Below are positions 33,619-46,018 of a DNA stretch of 64,000 nt, piece by piece. The DNA lies in assembly GCF_000149955.1 (NCBI RefSeq), contig NC_030987.1, forward strand, positions 1,427,387 through 1,491,386, read 5' to 3'. Source of the stretch: Fusarium oxysporum f. sp. lycopersici 4287 (lineage: Eukaryota; Ascomycota; Sordariomycetes; Hypocreales; Nectriaceae). Made by a program: the position numbers and the translations under genes. Numbering within the stretch: the stretch's first letter is position 1; every line of letters begins with the position of its first letter. The notes under the pieces were generated by a model, which was not told the DNA's origin, did no database searches, and worked only from the letters and a program-made list of their open reading frames with translations.

Positions 33619-36600
33619 GCTTTGGCTTATGCAGTATCCGCCGCCTAGAACTCCACACGCAATTACAAGTTCGTGCACTTCATCTAGAGAACCCAAAGTT
33701 GGCATCCAACACACCGCTGATCATTGGGCCATCCCACATCCCACACAGACCACTGACGGCTAAGCCGACTGTGCCTCAGAATTGCCGTCGCTGTGCAGAC
33801 AAGTGTTGTTATAATCTGAGTTCGGTATACTAATAAAGATCCGACACTGCGAAGACTAGCGATGACGTCGACAGGGTCTTCATGCACTTAGGGAGGGCCC
33901 ATCACATATCCGTTTCATCGGCCAAGTAACTGACAGAACAGTTAAGCAGATCCCTGGGCAGCCAGGATCAGCATATCTTAACTGACTATCGTCCATTGGG
34001 TTCTGGGACTCCCGGAGAACTACAAAGCTGGGATAGATCATCTCTGACTAAGGACGGAGTAAATCGATCGAGGATACGAATAGGACGCAAACCAATCTCA
34101 CCACGCATGTCACATCACGCATTTCATCCTAGGGTTGTATCGTAACAGGACCAATACGAGAAAGGCATATGAGGCTTCACGAGCCCAGCCCTTTGAATGT
34201 CCCTGCAGTTCAGCAACCAGCTTGGTAGGAACACGTTCGTTCCAAACAATAACCCGGGTGACACTATTAGACGAAGCTGTGGACGAATGCGTGAGAGTTC
34301 ATTTTGGGATGAAGCTTCATCATACAGTTATGACTCGATACAGCTGTGGCTGACGGAAGCGTGGCTACTATCGCATGGCAAAAAGCAATCAAAAGGGACT
34401 TGGCACGTGTTGTCGCTTAAAGTTTGACACGCGCCGTCCTGGATGGCTTGTCCTATTTTGTCTCAACATCATTTGCCAAGCCTCGATGTGCTCACTCTTG
34501 GAGAAAACATTTGACGCCCACAACCCGAGCCGATATTTTTCATAGCGGCAGCTCAAGGTTTAGAATCCAGTTGAAACGCTTGACAAAGCCAGCTTTCTAG
34601 AGTCAGGGATTGGATACGTACTGCGTTACTATGTATATGTGCGTATACAGACCTCGCACGATACTACTCTCATGACTCGCGAGCTGGGAAGCTTGATTGT
34701 TGCTTCGAACCAATTGCTTGGAGAAGTCGACCAGACAGGGCAGGGCAGAGCACCGAACGCTTGGCTTCATGCCCCTGTCCCTCCTCATGAAGAAGCTTGG
34801 TCGATCACTGGCAACGGCACACCCACCTCCTGAACCCTACGCCAAGAAATCCCGCCAGTGTAAGCGAGGAAGGGGAGGCGCCCGCTAAAACGACGATCAT
34901 CCAAATTAGCCTGCTTAGCCAGTGACGACACAGGTGAAGACGAAAAGGCCGCCAGGAGCGTGGCTGCCCGAACGAACACCAGTCGCACCAATACGACGAC
35001 ATCATCGCACTGCCGGTACGCCGCTGCTCGTTGTTGCGCAAATCATCTGAACTTGGTTCGAGAGCTAGGAAGTGCCCAAGCCCAACATGAAAACACAAGC
35101 TCATTATCTTCACTAAGCCTAGTGTCCAATTCCTATTTTCACATCGTTAGTAAAAAACGCGGCCGGCACAAATTAACTGCGTGGAAGGGGTTTTTCTGCC
35201 ACGGGTTGAAACGCTTTCGCGTAAGAACCAATAAACAGAGCCTTGAACCGGCAAATTACGAAAATGTGAGCAGATCACGCAGAGAATGTGAAGCCCCGGG
35301 TACGATCTGAAAGTTCAATATCTAAAGATTTCATCATGGGCACGCAAGAGGTTGCATTGCGTTGTACCAAAATAATTATTTGGACCGATCTTGTCTTGTC
35401 GCTTGTTAATCAAACTCGAGCGCGGGCGCTGGATCAGCTCTGGGGTAAGTTATTGGAAGCTTCAGCGGTTTGGACAGTATGTACACAAATGCAGGCCACA
35501 GCGACGAAACCAGGATGGAACGAGAGTTGAGCACTAGGAACGGTTCTGACACCGAATAAGGAAACGGTGGTCCGGAACTCGATGCAGTGGCGGTCGGGAT
35601 GGCACGCCTGGCAAAAGGTTCCAGGTTAGGTGGACGCCCTATCTCGGCCGGGCGCGTGGAACTCCCGGCGCCGGAGAGCACCTTCTGGTTGATTTGGGGC
35701 TAAGGTCACCACGCACAAACACTACCGCCTTGTTCGGCGAACTTAATGCACGATCCATTGAGATGAGTGTGAGCCTGAGGGCAGGCAGTGGTTTAGGAGC
35801 AGGAAAGGGCACGGTCGTTAGAGCCAGGGGACATGTCTTCGATGGCATCGACACAGGCAAATGAGACCCCACGAAAGCCATGCCTAGGAGCAGGGCAGGG
35901 ATAGCGATTTACAACGACTGATACTGATACAGACGGTGCTGTACGTACCATTACCTGCCAACCAGCCATCCGGCCTATCGACCGTTTGACCACGGGGCGA
36001 TCACGGATATCCTGGCGCATGGCCAAGCATTCTAGCACACACACTCGTGGATCTCACTCACACCCTTACGCCGAGCGCTAACGTAGAGATGCGTGTGCAT
36101 GTACCTCGGTATCCCACACTCCACACACTCCCTCTTGACCCAAGACAGACATACAAACCGCCCCTCCCTTGCTCAAGATCACCATCAGAGTCGTCACAAC
36201 ATCTCCTTCATGAGTGGGGACGTCACTGCCGGGGCAGATGTTCAACACAAACCCAAGAGGTTAGGTCCATCGAGCGGCATCAGGGAACCTCCCGTCAGCA
36301 TCCTTCAGCCCTTGCCCTTGCCTATCGTCTCCTTTGTGACCCTGTCCAGTTGCCAACGATTTCCCTTTAGTCCCAGGATTTGAGCACTGGTAGGGCTCCA
36401 CTCCCAATTTTGTGACAGCTGCGCTTGGAAGGCCCTTTTGGAGGGGGCGTAGACGCATCAAAACAAGTCTACGGTCTTCAGATCTGATAGACGGGTCTCC
36501 TCCACCCTTTGACAGGTCCTTTTCCCACACCAAGGACTTACTTAAGTTCCCAAGTCCCCGACTATTTCGCATCTAGCATGAGCTTCTAAGAACTCTTCAC

Positions 36601-36785
36601 ATCGAATACGACTTTGGCAGTACAAAAGGCTCATCATTAATATTTGCCAGTGCCTTTCCATTTCCCACCCATAATATCATCGGTATTTACCAGACACGAT
36701 ACTGCCTTAATATACTGGCTACTTGGCTTGACTGCTCCGATTACTTCTACCAGCAAATCCTGGTTAATCCCGAGACCATCCGCAA

Positions 36786-37764
36786 ATGCATACAGCAGCT
36801 GCATCTTTCATGCCTAACCAATACAATCAACAAGAAACACACTTTTTTACTCGACGCGACCAGTATCAGCCTCCTTCGCCCCCAATGGAGGAACAAAAGT
36901 GCTCTCTACCCTCAATCTCGAACCTCTTGGGTTTGGCCGATGCCGGCTCACCCACGAGTGAGTCCTCACCAACTTCACGGCAACATTCTCCTCGCTTTGA
37001 AGGTAAGTCGTTCTTAATGACCACGAGGGCGGCTCGCTCACAATCTCATAGTTCCTCCACCTTCACATGGTCATAGCCGAGCTGGATCTGAATGGGCTAA
37101 ATCATCGCACCGGGGGCTTCCCCCTACACCACCTATGAGCACAGATGCATCTTTCGAAGGCTACAGCTCCCCCACAAGGAAACCATCCAACCAGGCGTAT
37201 CCAGGCTCAGCACCAAGAACATACTATTACGAGACCACACCACCTCTAGAAGCCGATGCACAGCGTCAGGCATCAGTAACGGCTATTCCTCGAGCAACAC
37301 CTCCAGCAACGGCTCCTTATCCTCAGCAAGCTCATCCCACGGTATACGCCAACCCAGCACCAGTGGGCGCTTATTACCCGGCGGCACAGGTGCCTCCTGC
37401 TGTCCAGCCTCAAGAGATGAACCCTTACTACCAGCGCCCTCTCCCACAGGCTTATCCCCCACCAGTGAGCATGCCGGCACCTGCTCCCTCGGGAGCAAAT
37501 CCTTGGCAGCACCATCACTATCTAAACCCAACTGGAGCGGCGGCATTCCCGCAAAGCCAGGACCGGTATATTTGCCCGACTTGCAACAAAGCCTTTAGCA
37601 GGCCCAGCAGTCTCCGAATCCACAGTCACTCACATACCGGAGAGAAACCCTTCAAGTGTCCCCATGCTGGATGTGGCAAGGCTTTCAGCGTACGCAGCAA
37701 CATGAAACGTCATGAACGGGGCTGTCACAGCTTCGAATTTAATGGGTCTGTGATTCGGGGTTGA
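36786..37764 (+). CDS. mtfA: MtfA-like C2H2 zinc-finger transcription factor
   Basis: Two exons, 36786-37002 and 37052-37764 (intron 49 nt, phase 1), 309 residues. The N-terminal half has EEQKCSLPSISNLLGLADAG, a short motif typical of MtfA/Azf1-type regulators, then a Pro/Ala/Tyr-rich disordered region. Two C2H2 fingers close the protein: YICPTCNKAFSRPSSLRIHS (C247, C250, H263, H267), the HTGEKP linker, and CPHAGCGKAFSVRSNMKRHE (C275, C280, H293, H298 with a 4-residue His spacing). This paired finger block is the hallmark of MtfA, which in Aspergillus controls secondary metabolism and development. Only about 10 residues follow the second finger. The gene stands alone, with more than 9 kb free upstream and about 15 kb free downstream, so large regulatory regions are possible. 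Function in this organism is inferred by homology. Confidence 0.88.
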
Positions 37765-38836
37765 GGGATATATGTCGGACGACGAGATGGTTCTACGAAG
37801 AGGGATGAATACCAGAGAAAGCTCGAGATGATAATGCCTCACGGAACGAGCATTATTACAACAAGACCTGGATGGATCCGGTCTTATCACTTGTTATTGG
37901 GATGGAAATCCTGGTTAGACCCATGTCTAAGGATTTCCCGGCTTGGCGTCGCGGTCAACTGGGGAAAAGTCGGAGGGAGGAAAAGCTACATTCTCTTCAC
38001 GACGCTGGTCTGTATTACTGGAAGCCTGGTGTATTGTGTTATTTTATTATTGTATTCCTTTGGCGGAAACTGTCTGTTACTTTTTTGGGAGGCAGCTATG
38101 GTCATTTTAGACGGCGCAGAGGTGGAAACTGGCTTGAGAACCTAGCGAAGCATCATGCACGGCGTTTAGTTTACTACTGTATGCTCTTTTATCGGCACAC
38201 GAAGAGATCGACTGATGAGAGTCGACGCGACGGAGATGGCGAGAGGCGGATACGATACGCCCAAGACCAGGGAGGCTATGGAGCCTTGAATATCAAAATA
38301 TTACAAGATCAAAGCACAATCGTTGCCCGAGATGAAGATGTGAATCCGGAGCCATGCAGACATGAAAAAGTGAATGAGCATGTAGCAACGGAGTAAATTA
38401 ATTCGGTCTAATGCTCTACCGATGTCCACGTACGCCAGCCAATAGGGATATCTGGAGAAGTGGCCGAAACGGGGAGAACTAGAAGGTGAGTGCGCAGCAT
38501 GGACCATCAAAGATGGAATCGGCTGATAGACATGGATGAGGCGACCAGACAAAAGAAGGAAGGACAGGCAGTACATGACAGGCAACGGTTAAATTTGAGC
38601 ATGTGCTATTACTATTGTCGTGATTGTTATGACTTGTCTGTCTGTGAGTTGCAAGTTCAAAGGTACCACTGCCATATGCCGTTGCTTTTGCGGGTGAGAC
38701 ACCACGAGATGAGTGGATCTTGATTGGTCTGAGAAGGTTTGACCGCTGCAGTGATGACGAGAAGATCTCCCTGCAACTGCAACTGTAACATCAGCTAATG
38801 AATGAATGACAATGCCTATTCAGTGCATTCTTGGCC

Positions 38837-38864
38837 GTTCATTCATTCATTCATTCATTCATTC
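38837..38864. repeat. ATTC microsatellite
   Basis: About seven consecutive ATTC units, ending in AATC variants. Confidence 0.9.
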
Positions 38865-39847
38865 AATCAATGACTGCATTTTCAAGGACCTTGGATGCAT
38901 GAACGGGTCTTAGAGGGATCCATACTGTTGAGCGAAGTGACGTCGTTGACTCGTGCAAGACGATTATACGATGTTTTTGAAAAGAATTGGAATTATCTAC
39001 TGCGACTTCATCTAACAAGAGCCTGGAGGGTCCCTGTAATTTCTGGGTACAGAGCGAAAATAAAAGGTGCCCCGAGGGATCGGGTCCCTTTGTCATTGAT
39101 GACAAGTTGGGTAGCTTGGACAAGAATGGAAGGAAGTCATCGGGGGATGTGTCGGCGCAATGTTGAACTTGGAGGGAAGAGGCACCCAAAAGAGGAATGC
39201 AATTGGTAGGGGTAGGGCAGCTAAGCAGCTAAGGTACCTAAGGAAGGGAAAGGTAGGGGTATGCTAAACCTGGGGTTCCCTCACCTTCTGCTGCTCATGC
39301 TCATGTCAAGGCTGGGCGGACCGGTTCGGGTTGTTACTCCGCCTGCCTCGTGTCTTTTTATGGTCTGTGTGAGAGTTGACTTAGTTAACTTGGAGAAGCT
39401 GACTGTTGACTTGGTCTTGGTGAGTTATGACAGGGGCAAGGGCAAGGTATTTGATGGACTGGGACAAGGGCTTGAATGATCGACTTCCACATCCATTCTT
39501 TTCTTTATTTGATGCTTGGATCAATAGTAGGGCCTCGGTAATTATTAGTACGTACTCAAGATTGCAGCATAGAACATTGCAAATGAGCGAAATGAGCAGC
39601 ATTGAATGCCTTGCTGTACTGTACAGTGCATGCTCTGTATGTAGAGTTGCAATTGTGAATGTAACCGGAAAAGGGTATAGCCATGCACAATTAATGGCGA
39701 TCTTCAGTGGGAGAAAAAAACAAATAAGCTACTGTACCTTACCCTCCATAGTGTTACCTCGGACACAACGCGATAGGCCATCTCGCCTGAGACAAGCGGG
39801 TGATACTGATTGACTAGCATCGGAGGAAATAACTTGACATTGACCTG

Positions 39848-39876
39848 AGCTGGGCTGGGCTGGGCTGGGCTGGGGG
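39848..39876. repeat. GGGCT pentanucleotide microsatellite
   Basis: About five CTGGG units in a row, followed directly by three TTGAA/GAATT units. A shorter CTGGG run recurs near 40171. Confidence 0.9.
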
Positions 39877-40254
39877 AGTTTGAATTGAATTGAATTTTAA
39901 TCAAGGGGCCACGGCCACGAGGAGGATTCCTAACAAAGCATGGCGCAGATCCGTTAGTCTAGTGATTTTCTTTCCTGTCCCATCACTGAGGTAAGTACCT
40001 TGAGGTAAAAAAAGATGCTAATAAGTTAGTGCGTGTGAGAGCCGGAGGTCAGTCAGTTCAAGGGACGTCGCAGTCAGCCAGGAAAACGGCACAGACCAGA
40101 AACAGGACCATGACACCGGATGATGCTGTCTCTTTAGCACGGTAATTGATCAAGCTAGAGTTTAGTCCACGGGCTGGGCTGGGGGAGGCTGAAGTGATTA
40201 ATTCCTTTTCGGCCGACCTTGCGATAGCCTCAAAGCTTTGTTTTGGACTTGAAT

Positions 40255-40284
40255 GCGCACACGCACACGCACACGCACACGCAC
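40255..40284. repeat. CACACG hexanucleotide microsatellite
   Basis: Alternating purine-pyrimidine CACACG repeats, about 30 bp. Such tracts can adopt left-handed DNA. Confidence 0.9.
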
Positions 40285-40609
40285 GTGTCGTGTCACAGAC
40301 ATCTTCAACGCTTCGGATTGATAATACGACGGGAAACCCGTAATTGCATAAACCAAGCACGAGCTTGATCGTGATCCACGAACTCGCAAAAAGGAAATCA
40401 CAGAGAACCTCGGACATTTTCTTCTTTCATGCTTCTACGCTTTGGCTGCGGTCCAAGGTTCCCATGCGATGGAGAGCTCATCTCAAAGAAGCGGTGTTAT
40501 CAGCTCCATTCATTCAAGGGGGGGTCCCATCAGGGCCACGTTTTTTCCCCCTTGAGCGGAGAACTTCTGGATCCATCTCTGACGGTTAAGAAATAACGGG
40601 CGGGCGCAG

Positions 40610-40649
40610 GGAAAGGAAAGGAAAGAAGAAGGAAAGAAAGAAAGAAAGA
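40610..40649. repeat. Purine-only GGAAA/GAAA repeat tract
   Basis: About 40 bp of GGAAA and GAAA units with no pyrimidine on the plus strand. Confidence 0.85.
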
Positions 40650-43600
40650 CGCTGGATCGTTTGGAAGGGGGAGAATGATCGCAAGACATGGTCTTGTTCC
40701 CGGGGTGATGCTTGCTAGAGGACCATGGCAATGGGATGGATGAGATCTATTGTTTGGAGATGGCTCAGAATTAATCGACGACATATACCAGGGAGGTACG
40801 GGATATACGTGGGATACCACGGTGGTACGAGACGTATCGCATGGGTATTTCCAGATATCAGCTAGGCATCCATATAAAATTCCCTGGATCACCACTACCT
40901 ACAGCCCAGTACCACCTCATCAATGGTTCATTATTAAGAGTTCCCGAGGGTGAGGATTGACGCCCAGACGTTTGATGATAGCCGCACACCTCCGATTCGC
41001 TGCTACTTACCCCCGGCTCCGAGGGCGCCTCTACAGTAGCAGATTTCAAGGATGCCTGCATCTTCATCTTAGCGCCCTCGAGCTAAACCCCAAGGGGACA
41101 GCAGCAGCCAGACGCCCGTCACAGGGGGTGTGTGGCCCGGCGGCGCGGGGCGGGGATCTCCCAGCAGGGGTTCTACCCTGGAATCACACAGACACTGAGA
41201 GGGCACGCTACGAGCATGCGCACCCCTCCCTCCTCCCTCACTGCCGTACCTTAGCCTGGTTCCAAAAACGGGCAAAGGGGCCAGGGCATGGATGACATCC
41301 ATTGTAATAGCACGAGGTTTTATCAGGATCAAGCCTGTTGAAACTCCCAAGATTCCAGACTCGTGATGCTGTCCGTGTTTGTTTATGGTCTTTGCTTTTA
41401 TTACTGATGGGTTCTGATATCGTAATTTAGTTTTTCAGTAGCCTCTCTGCGATCATGACCTGACGCTTTTACAGCCCTTAGAAAGCTATAGTCCGGACGA
41501 CATATAGACGGGCTATCCCTACCTTGTCATCTATCGTATTGCATCGTATCGCATCACATCGAATTGATCCATTTTCAATCTCTTCGGCTAACTCGTGTCT
41601 TAAACTTTGTTGCTAAAAGCAGGAGGTGAAAAAGAACATATCATTACCGTAGACAGAGTCAGGTTTGCCGATGTTAGTCCGTCCTGTGTAATCTATCATT
41701 CTCCATCCCCAACCTCACACGATCCCACTCACATCAAAGACCATCCAATACAAACCATGCCAAATGTATCGTCGTCATCACAACGCTCTCGCTTGCTTAC
41801 GCAGGGGCCAACTCTGCTCAACTGCCGGGTTCTTCCCAAACTTGATTGATACTCCGTTCTGAGTTCTCTCTCCTCTCTCTGTGTCTTTTCGTTTTTCGCC
41901 CCCTGAGATCTTCCAATGATAATGTGATTTGATTGCTTGTTGCGTCTCATCTTGCGGCCCCTTGGCGGCAAAAAGAGACAGAGATAGGACGGAGTGCAGG
42001 AGGACAATCACTCCATTGCCCACCCGCGATGGCACTGCAACGGCGGATACCAACCAGGGAGTTCCTGGGTTTCGCTTCGAGTCAGGAAACCGTTACATCT
42101 GCTCTTCACCGTCTTTGCATGACATAATGACATCGTTTCGAGGGACCAACAGCGCATGCATCGCATGTCCAGCAAGTCAGCTTCGCCTTGTGTAACTGTC
42201 ATATCAACTTGGAGTATCCCTTTGTTGCGGTGGTTGCAATGAGACCGCCACTGATGGCCTCATCACAATAACGGTGCACATAAGAATCCAGCTTGCATAT
42301 ATACTACACTATCTAAACGTCAATAACTGAGTTTGTTGAACAACAACGTTCTCAAGCTTGGATCGTCTGCAAGGCTGTGGGCACCTCATGAAGATGCGAC
42401 ACAAGGTCATGTTCCCTGTTACGCATGGGAGATCTACCCATCCATGATCCATCCTCTTGGAAACGATGTGGCATGTCGGGCCGTGAAAGCATAGGGGTCA
42501 CCGAATCACACTCGTCACCGCAGGGCCAAGTCACTCCCTCCTCTTCGTTCTTGACCCAAATCCTCGATCCATCCCGCACCTCAAACACTCCGAGATCACA
42601 GCTGAAGCATCGAGGGTGGCATATCAACGCAGTGCAACGGGGTATCAATATGGACCATGGTTATGGCATGGAGTATGGAGTCTGACTATGGAGTTTGCCG
42701 CAGTCCTTTCCTCTCATGGCTGTGCCGTCGGCCATATCGACATCCACTTTGTCCACTCAGGAGGATTCATCCCTTCTGTCAATCAAGGATATTGATCGAC
42801 AGAGACCCTGTTCCACGAGGGCTCCTATCCTGCCATGCTACACTTACATGTAGGTAGCCTGACTGATGTTAATGCTGCTGCTAATACTGCAGTGCCCTAC
42901 CATGCAAAAGGTTAAGCTCCGCTAGAACCCGCAGCGCCCGGTGCCTGTCAACTTAGAGCCAGGCTTTACTGGAAGCAACTGCTTTTCCGTGATCCCTATT
43001 TGCTTTTGCCGCCTAGCCGAGTATCATCTAACGTTTTCCCAGATTCAACCTGACCAGGTAGCTTGCCAACTTTCTGCGGCAGACTGACTCGGGAGAGAGG
43101 CACAGAAACTTACTTTCACGATGTTATCCCACTTGTAAGACGTCCTCATCAAACAGAACAGGGTCATCGCCAAGCTCGTGAGCGGTCGTTTGTCATTTCT
43201 CGTCTCAGACCATGTCACCTTGTCGTAAAAGTCAACTGAGCCAAGCTTAGTATAGCCAGCCACTGCGTCGCAAACCATCTAAACGAGAGTTTGATATCAC
43301 ACTCCTTACTGGGTTGAGGGAGAAACATCTCACAAATCACTCAACTATACATCGGACACATTGCCATGTTGGGCCTTGGTGAAAACGGGATCGACTTCGG
43401 GAATCGAGGGAGGTCAGGTCAGGTCAGCTGAAAGGCTGTGGAATCTGAACCTGCCTGAGCCTGAGCCTGAACATTGTCAGCTTCGGTTCCCCGTTGTCGG
43501 TGTTTGAATCAGGACTAAACAACAAGGTTTCCATGGGCTCGCAAATAAACTGTGAGTCCCCAGCACCTAATTTAGCATGCTGCGACCCTATTGATGGATC

Positions 43601-45353
43601 TTCATTTCTGTCAATCATAGTCCATCATACTATACCCCAAGTGAGGAGCCAAAATATCATGTCATGGCAGTCAACAGCCGCGCGCCAAGTCTATACGTGT
43701 ACAGTACTGCAAGTGTACGTACTCTCCAACTAGACAAGCTTTATCATCTTCACATAAGCAGATTCCACGCGCAGCCCGTGACTCAAAAAAGCAAATACAG
43801 TACCGGTAGAAACACTAAGCCCTGGCTCAAAGAGGGCCCACGCCGGAGCGTCTCAGGTCTCGGGAGCAGGGGCCAGGTTGTGGCCAAGCGCACTTCGCTT
43901 CAAAAGCATGAAAGCCCGAAGGGGAAGAGACCACGCGATGTCACTCTGTCCAAGACATGACAGATCCATCCTTTGCCTTACACTGACACTCATGGCTGAC
44001 TCTCTACAAACTCTATGTGCTCGCAGTGATCGTCGCCTGGGACCCCTCGTTGCGTCCTCACCATCGAACCCTTATATTGATGCTTGCACTCGGATGCGCA
44101 GAATCTGTACGCGGAACAAGCCTCAACTCAAAGCACGGACTGGAGTTAAGTAAAAATGTCTTATTGTTCGGCGAATACTTTGCTTTTTGGTGAGGTTGCT
44201 GAAGGGAGTGTTTTGTTTCATTTTGCGGGAGACACAGTCAGTTGTGGAGAATCCTTACCTTACCTTACCACTCTGTCTCCCTGTTTTTGTTTTTTTACAG
44301 CACGGAGATATTCAACATTGGGCAAACTACCGATTTTGTCTCTGTTGCATTCTTCCTTTTGAGTTCAAACGAAACTGGTTCCATTGTTTCGAATTGAAAC
44401 CGGTTTCACCACCTCGTGTTCGCTCCAAATGTTTAGACGACAGAGGCTCTATACGGAATTGTCAGCCTTTCGTCATAGACTCAAGTTACTATCGATAGTT
44501 TTCGGTCCCTGAATGAGTGGATTGACATTGTGTGGTTGCTATTGGATATCATTATTGATACATGCCGAGGTATTGTCTTGACTCTATAAGCTGACTGCCG
44601 CTTCTAGCTGGTATGCGGCCCGCAGACTGTCTGTGATAGGGAATATTAGCTGCAGCAAGGCCTGTGGCAGAAGCAAGGGGTTTTATTATATATGTGTTAA
44701 AGACAGTTAGCGATGTTTGATGGTTACACAACGTTGTCGAGGTGATTCTTGACATGTCCTTCACCTGAACACTACTGATTCAGTGTCAGCTTGTCAGAGT
44801 CGCGGTGTGGATAAGCTGTCAATTCTTATCATTACCGGAGACTCCGATCTCGCTGCCGGGTCTTCAACTATAGCGCTTTGCTTTCTCCTTGCATTTCGGA
44901 GTGACAACTTCAAGTCATGAGTTGAGGCTATCGCGGTGGGTTAGTTCCCCCGGCGGCATGTCACTCGCATACCAGCCACCGGCAATTGCCGTGACACGGA
45001 CAGGAGCAATTCTACTGCAAATGGAAAAGACTTCTCCTTTATTATGACGTTGGGAGAAGCTTTTCCTACCGGGACAATTGGTAATACGGCCTTGAAAGTT
45101 GTCGCTCCGAGGCTTCAAGCTACCCTAAACAATGACGTCGAAAGGGGCGAACAATATGACTTCCTTGGCGAAGAATTTTTGGATGGCGAAAGTCGACTTT
45201 GTTCTAGATCATTTTGGCCTCACGGTCTTTTCTTCTAATTGCGGATTAGAATATAGAATAAGAACACATACTTACTATACTGACACCCGGGTAATAAGTC
45301 TCCGGGGATGCTTCAAACACACAGAGAACAGCGATTCATGTGCCCAGACCCAT

Positions 45354-46018
45354 TGACATGAAGAGTATGTATGTATGTATGTATGTGTATTTTTCGTCTG
45401 GGTGGCTGTAACGAAGCCAAATCTCCTACTGGAGCAAAAGACGTGCTGAGCTAGCTAGGTACAGGATACCCCGCTTCCTTCACCATCCAGCATACCAATG
45501 GCACAAAAGGTGCTGTATTTCTCAAGCCCGTCACCCGTCAGCGGGTTCGAGGGCAATCTATTGTCGAACTTTTTCCACCGACCAGAATTCTCTCGCGCAT
45601 CACTACATCTGCTGACGCAGTCCACAATCTCCAGTAACCAAGTTGTAGCTCGTAGTCGACTGTCGCGGCGGCAGGGAAAAACCTCGGGAAGGGATCAGAG
45701 GCCGACGGTGCGGCTTGCCTTTAAAGGAGAAAAACCCATCGCAATCGGCGTCGTTGATCGGAAGGATGTCGCTACGAATGCCCGGGGCATCGCCCTCCGA
45801 TATCTAAGGCGTTCTGGTTCTGAGGTGCCGCCATTAGATCCGACAAAGGTGTTGTCAGAGAAGGCGAACTCTCCAAAATTCCTTCTCTGAAAACTGCTGT
45901 TAGGGAGCCGATAGCGTCCCCGCAGTTTTTGTGTGGTCGCGTGGCCTGCAGAAAATCCCGCTCCTAGCACCGCACTAACAGTGCGTGCCAAGAAAGAATT
46001 TTTACAGGAGAGAGTTAT
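45354..46018 (+). repeat. Tandem duplicated unit, copy 1
   Basis: First of two head-to-tail copies of a roughly 665-675-bp unit. The sequence TGACATGAAGAGT marks the start of copy 1, the junction (near 46019) and the right end (46694). Just inside the boundary copy 1 has a GTAT microsatellite. The copies then match almost base for base, with mostly transition differences. Confidence 0.9.
45498..45890 (+). CDS. Hypothetical 130-residue ORF, tandem copy 1
   Basis: Open frame with ATG start and TGA stop, 130 codons, starting MAQKVLYFSSPSPVSGF and ending SPKFLL. It is basic, with no signal peptide, no membrane segment and no family motif I recognise. The second copy keeps the frame open with the same length. 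Comparing the two by eye gives about 4 synonymous and about 14 amino-acid-changing differences, close to the neutral expectation, so there is little sign of protein-level constraint. The minus strand is also largely open here. It may be a young or dispensable gene, or a chance ORF within a duplicated non-coding unit. Confidence 0.3.
   Translation: MAQKVLYFSSPSPVSGFEGNLLSNFFHRPEFSRASLHLLTQSTISSNQVVARSRLSRRQGKTSGRDQRPTVRLAFKGEKPIAIGVVDRKDVATNARGIALRYLRRSGSEVPPLDPTKVLSEKANSPKFLL

Larger units (their letters stand above)
27503..36785. other. Gene-poor region with decayed gene fragments
   Basis: About 9.3 kb with no intact gene I can support. Two protein-homologous fragments lie near 31.5-31.9 kb on the minus strand (listed separately). 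Minus-strand open stretches between 31130 and 30434 have transporter-like hydrophobicity but their frames are interrupted and I cannot join them. An 18-bp perfect palindrome lies at 33601-33618. G-runs occur at 27929 and 31454. The last 1 kb or so should be the promoter and leader of the MtfA-like gene. Confidence 0.5.

Noticed and set aside
37872..38396. 174-codon plus-strand ORF just downstream of the MtfA-like gene
   Set aside because: It starts about 100 bp after the stop codon, has irregular composition, no motif, and overlaps other open frames. It most likely lies in the 3' UTR.
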